Source: a virus
Reading direction: 5' to 3' (one strand)
IMG/VR virus record: IMGVR_UViG_3300025809_000098
Coordinates: 1 to 27,578 of that record
Length of the DNA stretch: 27,578 bases
The notes under the pieces were generated by a model. It did no database searches and was not told the DNA's origin. It worked only from the letters and a program-made list of their open reading frames with translations. Position numbers and translations under genes: made by a program. Shown in pieces: positions 9,651 through 16,666 of the stretch. Position 1 is the first letter of the stretch, and the number at the start of each line of letters is the position of its first letter.

Positions 9651-10472
9651 TTACTCTCGTGGCTGTGGATGATACCGCATGTATTTTTCGGGATCATTGC
9701 AGCCTTCAGTTCCTCCGCAGTTATCACACAACCATGTGCCATCCTTGACAGGTTTAGAGAACTGACAGCTTGATGCCTCGACTGGCACAGCCATGTCACT
9801 CCAGCATACATCTCGTTTGAAACATCCTCGACATCTCCAGTCAGTTATATCTACAGAAATCTTAGCAGCATTGCCTTCTAGCACAGTCACTATGCGATGC
9901 TTTAGATAACTCCACTCAAGCTGATCGAACTCAACAATCTCCGCATGATAGCGAGACTTGTCTTTGTTGTACGCAATAAAGAATGCTTCTTTCATGTCAG
10001 CCAGTGCCATGTACATCATCAACTGACAGTAGTAGCTGTGGTGTGAAATCTTCACGCCCTTGTTCAGAAACTTTTGGAAGCTGGTGTTGTTCATGGATTT
10101 GATTTCAAGGATGTAGGTCTTACCATCCAACTCAATCATGCCATCAGTGTGCGAACTAATGTGTCCACCCAACTCCTGATAACTCCACTGCTCTCCAGTC
10201 TCAGGATCATTCTCGATGACCACTGCACCCTTAACTTTTTTGAGGTCAGCAACAACAACTTCTTCGATCATGTGACCCATCGCAAAGATGCGCTTGAGAA
10301 ATGCTGAAGGCTCAGTGTTGGGGAATCCTCGCAATGAAAACGCTAGGTTAGCGTCACATGGATTACCTACTCCACTGGCCCCTATGTACTTGCGAGACTT
10401 GCTCTCCGTCTCTAGGTCATAAGCATTATCTATCAGCGTGATAACATTAAGTGCTGGCGATTGATCTGTCAT
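9651..10472 (-). CDS. Cas4/RecB-like PD-(D/E)XK nuclease with Fe-S cysteines and an extra C-terminal zinc motif
   Basis: A 273-residue nuclease probably acting in phage recombination or DNA end processing. Visible motifs are GHMIEE at 66-71, D110 (HTDGMIE), E123-x-K125 (LEIKS) and Q150 (QLMMYM), the standard RecB-type nuclease core. C39 near the N-terminus plus C214-x2-C217-x5-C223 match the four-cysteine Fe-S pattern of Cas4/AddB-type nucleases. Beyond this a second cluster, C236, C249-x2-C252 and C258, looks like a small zinc ribbon. The start lies inside the upstream winged-helix gene (26-base overlap), suggesting coupled translation. It is the last gene of the minus-strand recombination block. 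There is no CRISPR array here, so a CRISPR adaptation role is not supported. Confidence 0.82.
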   Translation of the reverse strand: MTDQSPALNVITLIDNAYDLETESKSRKYIGASGVGNPCDANLAFSLRGFPNTEPSAFLKRIFAMGHMIEEVVVADLKKVKGAVVIENDPETGEQWSYQELGGHISSHTDGMIELDGKTYILEIKSMNNTSFQKFLNKGVKISHHSYYCQLMMYMALADMKEAFFIAYNKDKSRYHAEIVEFDQLEWSYLKHRIVTVLEGNAAKISVDITDWRCRGCFKRDVCWSDMAVPVEASSCQFSKPVKDGTWLCDNCGGTEGCNDPEKYMRYHPQPRE

Positions 10473-10725
10473 TGAGAGTCACCTTGTATAAGTAAATTCC
10501 TTGGGAGAAGTAAATCTTATCCACAGTGTGAGCACCATGCCTATCCTTGCGGAGATGCCTGAGTTGTGCGCTCACACTAGCTTCGGGATCACCGCACTCT
10601 TTAGCGATAGCAGCCAGTGTCTTTGGTACGCCATCACGGGTTGCGAGTTTCACCCGATCCATTTGCTTGTCCAGCCTTGCGTCATCTCGCTCTGGCCTGT
10701 AGTCACTGCCATCAAACTTTTCCAT
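10447..10725 (-). CDS. Small winged-helix DNA-binding protein
   Basis: A 92-residue protein. Residues about 20-65 (from QMDRVKLATRDG, then TLAAIAKECGDPEASVSAQL, then RHLRKDRHG) have the alternating helices and 'DPEASVSAQLRHLRK' recognition helix of a small winged-helix fold, a type common beside phage recombination genes. A good ribosome site (AGAGGA) precedes the ATG. It sits after the terminator at 10751-10774, so it needs either readthrough or its own promoter, and it overlaps the nuclease gene by 26 bases. Its target is unknown. It could regulate the nuclease or act as a DNA-binding partner of it. Confidence 0.6.
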   Translation of the reverse strand: MEKFDGSDYRPERDDARLDKQMDRVKLATRDGVPKTLAAIAKECGDPEASVSAQLRHLRKDRHGAHTVDKIYFSQGIYLYKVTLNDRSIAST

Positions 10726-10750
10726 ACTCGTGTCCTCTTATTCTAGTACC

Positions 10751-10774
10751 AAAAAAGCCCCAATGAAGGGGCTT
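10751..10774 (-). terminator. Rho-independent terminator after the recombination genes
   Basis: A seven-base stem (AAGCCCC / GGGGCTT) with a short AATGAA loop is followed, on the minus strand, by a run of T. It lies 18 bases after the stop of the ssDNA-binding gene, separating the genes from 12567 to 10792 from the two downstream genes. Confidence 0.85.
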
Positions 10775-10791
10775 GGTGATCATGCTAAGAT

Positions 10792-11292
10792 TTAGAAGGG
10801 GATGTCGTCATCGAAGCTATCCTTACTAGATGCAGTGCTGGTTGCACCCACTGGAGCGGCTGGTTGATCTCCAGCAGCAAAGTACGGGTTGTTTTGGCGT
10901 GGCTCACCACCACCTTTTCTGCGTTCACCTGTCTGATCTTGCCAGTCAGCACCTTGCACTACATGAACACCAACTGTCAGACCTTTCATTTTCGCAACGT
11001 CTGGAGTTGAGTGGGCATAACCTGCCTTGACTAACATCGTCTTCAGCCTACGCTGACCAATCTCCTGCGCTTCAGCAGAAGCGTTGTGAATGTTCATGTA
11101 ATCGATGACCTGACCTGACCCATCCATAGATGTAAGGGTTACAGCTAACCGATGGCCTTTGCCATTTTTAGTCTTCTTAATCTCAGCATCTGCTATACGA
11201 CAGATGTGTGCTCCAGCCGCTAGGGTTGAACCACCCTTGTCTGCTTCTATTCCTGCTAAGTCTATTCCTGCTAAACCATTCCAATCGCTCAT
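10792..11292 (-). CDS. DUF669-type ssDNA-binding protein
   Basis: I chose the ATG at 11292, four bases after the upstream stop and preceded by GGAGA, giving 166 residues starting MSDWNGLAGI; a longer upstream extension would overlap the ATPase gene and looks spurious. The central pattern (TKNGKGHRLAVTLT, then YMNIHNASAEAQEIGQRRLK) matches the DUF669 phage family, regarded as single-stranded DNA-binding. The C-terminus is an acidic tip ending SFDDDIPF after a flexible Ala/Gly/Ser region, as in SSB proteins, where it recruits partners. Its position directly after a Sak4-like ATPase supports a role in annealing or recombination of phage DNA. Confidence 0.8.
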   Translation of the reverse strand: MSDWNGLAGIDLAGIEADKGGSTLAAGAHICRIADAEIKKTKNGKGHRLAVTLTSMDGSGQVIDYMNIHNASAEAQEIGQRRLKTMLVKAGYAHSTPDVAKMKGLTVGVHVVQGADWQDQTGERRKGGGEPRQNNPYFAAGDQPAAPVGATSTASSKDSFDDDIPF

Positions 11293-11296
11293 AAGT

Positions 11297-12109
11297 TTAC
11301 TTCTCCGTTGTGGCAGCTTTAGTGCTTGCCAGTTTATTAATATTGCTTGAGTGCTTTGCCCACTCTTCATCGTTCATCTGCATCTTTGCAAACAACACAG
11401 TGATGTCATCGCACTTCTCCACTGGCAGTAAACGCCTCCGTGGATCACGCGCTTTGGCGTAATGTCCTTGGACTTGATCAGTAACCAAGTACCGAGTCAC
11501 CTTTAACTCTCCATCAACCTCCGCAGTCTTTCGCTTGCCACAGAACACATGGTCAAACAATGCAGGGATTTGCTTACTCACCTTGCCACCTTTAACCATG
11601 GGCCAGTAAGTAGTCTGTCCATTGTCATCCTCCTCCTCGGCTAGGAGACAGGTACACACAACGTGCATGTCCAAATCTCGCATCCACTTCAAAGCAGCAA
11701 TCATCAATCGAGAGTTATCACCCCACTTATCAAACGTGTTTTTGTTGTCCTTGTGCTTCTCTTCCAAGAAAGACATTAGCTGATCCGACAACTCGGTTAC
11801 TGAGTCAATGAAAATCGCCTTGTATCCCATTGATTTAAATTCTGCGCCTGTGATCATGCTCATCGTGCCGCGAAAGGAGAACACTCCCTTCTCTGGATCA
11901 TGAGCATCATCCCAAGAGGTAACAGGGATCACATCAATGGATACGAGCGACAAAGATTTTAAGCCACCCTCCAAGGAGATGATTAAGGTCTTGCCGTACT
12001 CACGTTGAACGTGAATCGCTTGAGTGGTTTTTCCGAATCCATGATGAGCACATAAGAGAGTCTTCTCGAAGTGAACGTCTGCATCGGTGGTGCTTAATAC
12101 TTTAAACAT
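11297..12109 (-). CDS. Sak4-like RecA-fold ATPase (phage nucleotide-binding protein, AAA_24 type)
   Basis: A 270-residue ATPase with a clear Walker A (AHHGFGKTT at 21-29) and a Walker B strand (AIFIDSVTE, D102). Family knowledge: proteins of this size and pattern beside an ssDNA-binding protein are Sak4-like recombinases that support single-strand annealing. The C-terminal part is charged with no further recognised domain. The start overlaps the upstream stop (TAATG), and the downstream ssDNA-binding gene starts four bases after this stop, so these genes form a tight operon. Confidence 0.8.
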   Translation of the reverse strand: MFKVLSTTDADVHFEKTLLCAHHGFGKTTQAIHVQREYGKTLIISLEGGLKSLSLVSIDVIPVTSWDDAHDPEKGVFSFRGTMSMITGAEFKSMGYKAIFIDSVTELSDQLMSFLEEKHKDNKNTFDKWGDNSRLMIAALKWMRDLDMHVVCTCLLAEEEDDNGQTTYWPMVKGGKVSKQIPALFDHVFCGKRKTAEVDGELKVTRYLVTDQVQGHYAKARDPRRRLLPVEKCDDITVLFAKMQMNDEEWAKHSSNINKLASTKAATTEK

Positions 12110-12567
12110 TAGATGGCCTCGATTTTAAATTTAGGTTTCGCGGCTGAACGAGTGAGTGCATGAGCCAATCGATCTCGATCAAATTGTGATGCCTTCTCGT
12201 AGCGTGTCTTGGTTACTGCAAATTTCACGTTCATGCACTCAGGTAAATCGTCTGGCCCCTTATAAAGGTATGCCATAACATCCTGATCCCATGTCATCTT
12301 CTCAGCTACTGTTGTCTGTACTAATAGCTGCTCGGTCTTCACAGAGTGCTCACCGACTTCTCTCATAGCAGGGGGTAATGCCATGGCTAACCCCTCTGTT
12401 GCAGCGTCTAAGGCTTCTTTGGCAGCTTTAAAGCGTTGCTGTAATAGAACAACATCAAGAGCATGCTCTTGGATGCGTTCTAAAAAGTCTGCACCTTCTA
12501 CTTCTATCTTACTTGTTGGTAATGAAGAGCTGTCATCGTCATAACTGGATGGATCAAACATTCCCAT
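12109..12567 (-). CDS. Uncharacterised recombination-operon protein, helical
   Basis: A 152-residue protein I do not recognise by family name. Residues 1-25 are acidic and Ser-rich, followed by a helical, probably coiled-coil stretch (about 28-68) and a basic C-terminal third (TKTRYEKASQFDRDRL, then AAKPKFKIEAI). GGGAG lies 7 bases before the ATG. It is the first gene of the minus-strand recombination operon, its stop overlaps the Sak4-like start (TAATG), and its promoter region holds the shared palindrome at 12610-12628. A partner or loader for the ATPase is a reasonable guess, but nothing in the sequence proves it. Confidence 0.7.
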   Translation of the reverse strand: MGMFDPSSYDDDSSSLPTSKIEVEGADFLERIQEHALDVVLLQQRFKAAKEALDAATEGLAMALPPAMREVGEHSVKTEQLLVQTTVAEKMTWDQDVMAYLYKGPDDLPECMNVKFAVTKTRYEKASQFDRDRLAHALTRSAAKPKFKIEAI

Positions 12568-12587
12568 GTGTATCTCCCTTCTTTCTT

Positions 12588-12628
12588 ATTAATTAAATGT
12601 GATCTAATTTGTAATCATGCAAATGATA
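12588..12628 (-). promoter_or_regulatory. Putative leftward promoter carrying operator copy 1 (divergent control region)
   Basis: Operator copy 1 occupies 12610-12628, with ATCAT and ATGAT arms separated by GCAA. Read on the minus strand its end ATTACA can be a -35 hexamer, followed 16 bases later by ATTAAT as a -10. On the plus strand TTGTAA (12609-12614) and CACAAT 17 bases later could serve the rightward genes, placing the operator inside both promoters. The promoters are inferred from hexamer matches; the palindrome itself is seen directly. Confidence 0.55.
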
Positions 12629-12679
12629 TGTCACAATTGTGGCGAAATCAATACATTTTTTAAACAAGGGAAAAATAAA

Positions 12680-12997
12680 ATGTCAGTTCAATACAGACTC
12701 AACATCAACAGGTTGTTCCGAGACCTTGGTGGCCCAAGTGCTATGGCCCGATACACAGGCCACCCTAGAACCTCTTTCTATAGGTGGATCAATGCAGACA
12801 GTGTTAGCTCAAAACTTTTGGAAGATATAAAAACTGCGTTCCCTGATTTGGAACTCGACTTTTATTTTGAACCTATCGAAGTACGAGAAGTGATTGCCAG
12901 AACAGGACATATAAAGAGGGGGCTTGCCCCAAGAACAATCGACAGAGAGTTAACACAAAAAGAAAAGAATGCGCGGAAGACGTATCACAAGGAATAA
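12680..12997 (+). CDS. Cro-like helix-turn-helix regulator
   Basis: I chose the ATG at 12680, giving 105 residues, because AAGGG lies about 9 bases upstream and an earlier in-frame ATG at 12617 falls inside the palindromic operator and has no ribosome site. Residues about 10-35 (LFRDLGGPSAMARYTG, then RTSFYRWIN) form a helix-turn-helix like small Cro or YdaS-type repressors. The C-terminus is basic (IKRGLAP, then KNARKTYHKE). The gene sits at a divergent control region, next to operator copy 1 and leading into the primase/helicase, the classic place for a phage early switch. I infer that it binds the shared palindrome. No separate CI-like repressor is visible in the window. Confidence 0.65.
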   Translation: MSVQYRLNINRLFRDLGGPSAMARYTGHPRTSFYRWINADSVSSKLLEDIKTAFPDLELDFYFEPIEVREVIARTGHIKRGLAPRTIDRELTQKEKNARKTYHKE

Positions 12998-13001
12998 AAA
13001 A

Positions 13002-14936
13002 ATGAGCAAAGGAAATTTAGATAAAGCTCTGGAGTATTTGGAATCGGGCTGGTCAGTCATCCCACTATCATCTACTGAGAAGCATCCATTAGTGAAGTGG
13101 AAGAAGTACCAGAAGGAGCACCCATTAACTGAAGACTTAGAGCACTGGTGGGAAATGTGGCCCGATGCAGACGTAGGCATAATCACTGGTGCAATCTCAG
13201 GGATATGCGTAGTCGATGCAGACAATGAGGAGTCTGTTGAACGTGCAGAACTGGAAGGTTATCTTTCTCCTATACAAGTGAAGACCAAGCGCGGTTGGCA
13301 TTATTACTTTGCCCACCCAATGGATGGTGTAATCCGTGGCCCAAGGTCAGGGGTTAATAGTGGTAAGCACTGGATTGATTGCAATGGATTAGATTTCCGT
13401 GGCGATGGCAGCTACGTTAAAGCACCTCCCTCATCTGGCTACTCATGGAGCATTCCAGAAGGTATGGACTTGCATGAGGACATGCCTACCTTTAAGGACT
13501 ACATCAAACCACAAGCATCTGTTGACTCCGTGACCTCTGAGTTTCTTGGACTTGAATCGATTGATCTTTCGTCACTGGCTATGGAAGGTGATACGAGGCG
13601 AGACATCTGGAAAGAGACTGAGGATTACGCGAAGCAATTTGATAGCAATAAAATCCCCATGACTGGTGGGCATGGTTGTCATGATCGTGTGTTCAGCTAC
13701 TTATCCTATGCAGTGCTAGTGCATGGCGTAGGTGATGAGTTGGAAAAGGCTGGTCGAGAGTTCATGGAGAAGTTTTATGAAGAGCCGTTACCCGAACATA
13801 AGTTTAAAGTTAATCTCGATTCTGTTCGAGAGAAAGAGATGCGGAACCACCCAGAGAGATTCGACATTGAAGGTAATTATATTCCTCGTGACCAAGGTGA
13901 TGCAGATGTTGCGTTCACTTTGGATGTGGATGAAGAGGAGAAGGAAGATGAATACATTATCAAACCGCTCACTGTTGCTGATGCTGATGCGCTGATCGAA
14001 GAGGCTGCAAGTTTTAAGTACCTGATCGAGCCATGGTTAAGGAAGGGAAGCATTACTCAAATCTTTGGGTACTCAGGCCATGGCAAGTCGATGTTCTGCC
14101 AACACGCTATGTACCATCTGGCTGTTGGTAGAGCGATGGGAGCGTATGAGGTGGAGAAGCCAGCTAATGTTCTTTACTTTGATTGGGAGAATGGCAGGGC
14201 AACAATCGGCAACATGCTTAATCGTTTTCGCAACTCATTCGGATCGACTGATAAGTTTAAAATGTGGACTCCCTTTATCAGCCAGAACGAGATCAACTTG
14301 AATGATCAGAAGGGACTCATGGAGTTCCAGAAGTGGGTGGTTCAAGTTAACCCTGATGTCGTAGTCATCGATACAGTTCGCTCTGCCTTCAGTGGCCTAG
14401 AAGAATCCAAAGCGGAGAGCTGGGCCAGAATGAATAGCATCTTACTCAAACTCCGCAACGCAGGGTTCGCTGTCATCTGGCTGCACCACAGTAACAAGCC
14501 TAGTGAGAGCGGCCTTGGTCGTGAGGCTGGGAGTACCAACCAACTGACTGTGGTTGAAACGCAGATGCGTGTCACGCAAGTGTACGAAGATAAGTCTACT
14601 GCTCATCAAAACGCTGGACTGTTTGCTCCAGATGTAGCGGAGAGAGAGGGAGGCAACTGTGTCTTTCAAAGGTTCCGTCAGCAGATACCTCGTAACGCAA
14701 CCATGACTGTTGTGATGGAGCTGAGATACGGAAAGGTGCGTGAGTGGTCTGACCTTATGGAGCGTGTGATGTATGTTGGATTCGCACGAGACGAGCGCGA
14801 CAACTCAATCGTTGTGACTTCAAGATCACCCAAGCAAAAGGCTGAGTGGTACTACGAGAACAATCGTACACTGGAGAACATTGCTGATTCATTGCACAGA
14901 CCAATACGGACGATCCGTGAGTGGGTGGGCGAATGA
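13002..14936 (+). CDS. Bifunctional Prim-Pol / RepA-like hexameric helicase
   Basis: I chose the ATG at 13002, four bases after the upstream stop and with AAGG upstream, giving 644 residues; an upstream in-frame ATG overlaps the regulator. The N-terminal primase-polymerase domain (about 1-165) shows VDADN (D72, D74), RGWHYYFAHP around H100-H105 and GLDFRGDGSYVKAPPS. A linker with an acidic patch (near 305-315) leads to a RecA-fold helicase with Walker A GYSGHGKS at 356-363, Walker B VVVID ending at D457, and LHHSNK at 494-499. The last 40 residues look like a small winged helix (TLENIADSLHRPIRTIREW). Such fusions prime and unwind at phage and plasmid origins. The stop overlaps the next start (ATGA). 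Confidence 0.85.
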   Translation: MSKGNLDKALEYLESGWSVIPLSSTEKHPLVKWKKYQKEHPLTEDLEHWWEMWPDADVGIITGAISGICVVDADNEESVERAELEGYLSPIQVKTKRGWHYYFAHPMDGVIRGPRSGVNSGKHWIDCNGLDFRGDGSYVKAPPSSGYSWSIPEGMDLHEDMPTFKDYIKPQASVDSVTSEFLGLESIDLSSLAMEGDTRRDIWKETEDYAKQFDSNKIPMTGGHGCHDRVFSYLSYAVLVHGVGDELEKAGREFMEKFYEEPLPEHKFKVNLDSVREKEMRNHPERFDIEGNYIPRDQGDADVAFTLDVDEEEKEDEYIIKPLTVADADALIEEAASFKYLIEPWLRKGSITQIFGYSGHGKSMFCQHAMYHLAVGRAMGAYEVEKPANVLYFDWENGRATIGNMLNRFRNSFGSTDKFKMWTPFISQNEINLNDQKGLMEFQKWVVQVNPDVVVIDTVRSAFSGLEESKAESWARMNSILLKLRNAGFAVIWLHHSNKPSESGLGREAGSTNQLTVVETQMRVTQVYEDKSTAHQNAGLFAPDVAEREGGNCVFQRFRQQIPRNATMTVVMELRYGKVREWSDLMERVMYVGFARDERDNSIVVTSRSPKQKAEWYYENNRTLENIADSLHRPIRTIREWVGE

Positions 14937-15334
14937 TTGAAGCTGCGTTTTGTTTAGCATTGAATGTTTATTTTGAGACGAGGAGCCAAGGGATAGCTGA
15001 GATGATCGCTGTCTCTGAGGTGGTGATGAATCGTGTTGAGTCACCAAAGTATCCTGACACTGTATGTGGAGTGGTGAAGGATGGAGTGTACTGGAATGGG
15101 TATCCCATCAAACACAAATGCCAATTTTCTTGGCACTGTGATGGAATGTCTGATGTCCCTACAAATTTAAAAGCGTGGGAGTTATCCAAGCAGGTTGCCG
15201 AGGGTGTATTGCTTGGTCGCACGAAGGGTTCAGTGGGAAAAGCCATTCACTATCACGCTGAGTACGTTTACCCTGCATGGGCGAAGGTTCGTCCTATCGT
15301 AGGGAAGATTGGAAAACATATTTTTTACGAGTAA
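14933..15334 (+). CDS. SleB/CwlJ-like cell wall hydrolase (Hydrolase_2 type)
   Basis: I chose the ATG at 14933, which overlaps the helicase stop (ATGA), giving 133 residues. The start of the domain, LALNVYFETRSQG with E15 as probable catalytic acid, is typical of SleB/CwlJ-type peptidoglycan hydrolases, as are the VMNRV segment and the C-terminal HYHAEYVYPAWAK. There is no signal peptide or wall-binding domain. It is the second peptidoglycan-active enzyme in the window, and it sits in the replication operon rather than the late lysis cassette. It may be an extra endolysin or have a role early in infection; the sequence does not decide between these. Confidence 0.75.
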   Translation: MIEAAFCLALNVYFETRSQGIAEMIAVSEVVMNRVESPKYPDTVCGVVKDGVYWNGYPIKHKCQFSWHCDGMSDVPTNLKAWELSKQVAEGVLLGRTKGSVGKAIHYHAEYVYPAWAKVRPIVGKIGKHIFYE

Positions 15335-15397
15335 CGGACGAAAGTTGTCAATCAATCTACTCATAATGGATGCCTCCAACACATACGGACATTCATT

Positions 15398-15634
15398 ATG
15401 AGCTTACACAAATCCAATTCAATCGCACTAGCCAGAACCCATGTAGGTGTAGCCCTCAACAACGCGATGTCTGACGTTATGGGAGAACCCTTGCGTGAGA
15501 TAATGTCTTTACTCAAGAGCGGTGACATCGACTCCACTACTGCTCTCATTGATGACACCATGGAAGACTGTCATGACCCTCTCATAAAAGACCATCTTCA
15601 TAAAGCGTATGGATATTTGCAGGACATTTCTTAG
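15398..15634 (+). CDS. Small hypothetical protein (78 aa)
   Basis: I do not recognise this. It is a soluble, mostly helical protein with an acidic second half (GDIDSTTALIDDTMEDC). It follows the hydrolase after 63 bases and ends just before the stacked hairpins at 15646-15704. The ATG is preceded only by a weak purine stretch. Coding is supported mainly by strand, position and a balanced composition, not by similarity. Confidence 0.5.
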   Translation: MSLHKSNSIALARTHVGVALNNAMSDVMGEPLREIMSLLKSGDIDSTTALIDDTMEDCHDPLIKDHLHKAYGYLQDIS

Positions 15635-15637
15635 GTC

Positions 15638-15704
15638 AAAAAAAACCAGCGAAGGAGGGACGCTGGCGAAACACTGACTAGCATCAGTGGACTGCTGGGA
15701 GCAG
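15638..15704 (-). terminator. Terminator with three stacked hairpins after the small minus-strand gene
   Basis: On the minus strand the order is: stem CTGCT/AGCAG (15692-15704), stem CACTGA/TCAGTG (15672-15689), then stem CCAGCG/CGCTGG (15646-15666) followed by a run of T. The last hairpin is a standard rho-independent terminator for the gene at 15714-15878. The two extra stems are unexplained. Confidence 0.75.
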
Positions 15705-15713
15705 CAAAGGAAA

Positions 15714-15878
15714 CTATTTAATTCGTGTTACCACACCATCATCATCAACCATCTTGATCACCTTGAGTGGGCCGAAGGCTTCATTGAGTGCATCAAATCC
15801 TTCTACTGCCCAAGCAAACTTCTCTCGGTTCGCCTTACGTTTCTCCTCAGATTTCGTAAGTTGCTGATTTGGTTTCAT
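15714..15878 (-). CDS. Small basic hypothetical protein (54 aa)
   Basis: A short Lys/Glu-rich protein (MKPNQQLTKSEEKRKANREKF at its N-terminus) ending VDDDGVVTRIK. I chose ATG 15878; an upstream in-frame TTG at 15899 would add seven residues. It lies alone on the minus strand inside a plus-strand block and has its own strong terminator just downstream, which argues that it is a real transcription unit. Function unknown; a small independent cargo or regulator gene would fit. Confidence 0.5.
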   Translation of the reverse strand: MKPNQQLTKSEEKRKANREKFAWAVEGFDALNEAFGPLKVIKMVDDDGVVTRIK

Positions 15879-16080
15879 ATTTTCACTAAGTTGTTTCAAT
15901 TTTTTAGTTTGTAAATGAGTAGAGGAAAACTAGGTAGAGAAAAACTTGGTTAACCTTTGAACGAATATCTCTGCGAAGTGAAACGGGAGCAGAAAGATAT
16001 GAGCTAGTGTTACCTGTGTCTTGGTTACTTTAAAAACTAAAAAATAGGGTAGCACGGATCGCTTTATAAAGCAAATTTTT

Positions 16081-16122
16081 TAATCATCTAAATGATTACA
16101 ACATAGCATTACATGATAGTAT
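16081..16122 (+). promoter_or_regulatory. Operator copy 2 with candidate promoter for the gene at 16158
   Basis: TAATCAT and ATGATTA form a perfect 7-base inverted repeat around CTAA at 16081-16098, followed by CA. ATTACA (16095-16100) can be a -35, with TAGTAT (16117-16122) as a -10 after 16 bases. The flanking 15900-16080 region is noncoding and AT-rich, with nothing else that I can name. Confidence 0.6.
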
Positions 16123-16157
16123 TAATCCCTAAGTAAATTATTCTTAGGAGATGTGCA

Positions 16158-16451
16158 ATGCCAAAGAAAGTTGTCATACCCAAACAGTTCATGCGCTGGC
16201 TTAGAGAGAACCACGAAGACTATACTCACAAGCAACTGGCTTCCAGAGCTGGCTGTTGTGTAGACACCATGAAGCGTCTCCTCCACAGAGAAGGACTCCA
16301 AACATTCGAGGGAGCTAAGTACGTTGCGATCAACGAGAACCCACTGAAAATGTGGGACAGACCATGTATCCGATGTAAGTGTACGAAGTCTCGACCCAAG
16401 AACCAATACATCTGCTCACCCTGCTGGGGCAGAGAATACGAAGATGTCTAA
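16158..16451 (+). CDS. Small DNA-binding protein: helix-turn-helix plus C-terminal zinc motif
   Basis: A 97-residue basic protein with AGGAG 7 bases before the ATG. Residues about 23-46 (THKQLASRAGCCVDTMKRLL then HREGL) look like a helix-turn-helix. The C-terminus has CIRCKC near 70-75 and ICSPC near 85-89, a pair of Cys-x2-Cys knuckles that probably bind zinc. It is the first gene downstream of operator copy 2. I expect a phage transcription regulator or DNA-binding accessory protein, but the family is not recognised. Confidence 0.7.
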   Translation: MPKKVVIPKQFMRWLRENHEDYTHKQLASRAGCCVDTMKRLLHREGLQTFEGAKYVAINENPLKMWDRPCIRCKCTKSRPKNQYICSPCWGREYEDV

Positions 16452-16595
16452 GCCTCCTCTATCTGGCTGTCTACCATCCGCGCGTGCGCGTATTCGATGA
16501 AGGCACACACTTAAAGGCACATTGTTTTCCATGGTTGTCATCTCGCTGCGCTGGGCTGCGCGAGAGACGTTACAACTTTATCGTCATTCAATGCG
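16452..16595. other. GC-rich noncoding segment with inverted repeats
   Basis: This stretch between two genes holds CGCGC-GT-GCGCG (16479-16490) and a TCTCGC/GCGAGA stem (16541-16565) around a GC-rich loop. Neither is followed by a T run, so they are not ordinary terminators. Only very short open frames are present. It could be a small RNA, a recombination scar or a protein-binding site. Confidence 0.45.
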
Positions 16596-16637
16596 TATCA
16601 TATAAATGATTACATTACAGAGATAAACTGTTACTAT
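16596..16637 (+). promoter_or_regulatory. Operator copy 3 with candidate promoter for the accessory operon
   Basis: TATCAT, spacer ATAA and ATGATTACA occupy 16596-16614, differing from the reverse complement of copy 1 only in and around the spacer. ATTACA (16609-16614) is a candidate -35, with TACTAT (16632-16637) 17 bases later as the -10. The downstream gene starts at 16667. Confidence 0.6.
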
Positions 16638-16666
16638 TATTTGACAGGTTTAACGGGAGAATGATC

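Noticed and set aside
9651-10472. Cas4-like nuclease as a sign of a CRISPR system
   Set aside because: No repeat-spacer array and no cas1 or cas2 gene in the window. The neighbours are phage recombination genes.
11293-11370. 26-residue N-terminal extension of the ssDNA-binding protein
   Set aside because: It would overlap the ATPase gene out of frame. ATG 11292 has a ribosome site and begins the typical domain.
12617-12679. N-terminal extension of the Cro-like protein from ATG 12617
   Set aside because: This start lies in the palindromic operator, has no ribosome site and adds a Cys-containing stretch unrelated to the regulator fold. ATG 12680 has AAGGG.
16444-16500. 18-residue frame overlapping the end of the 16158 gene
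   Set aside because: Too short, with no following overlap and no recognisable content.
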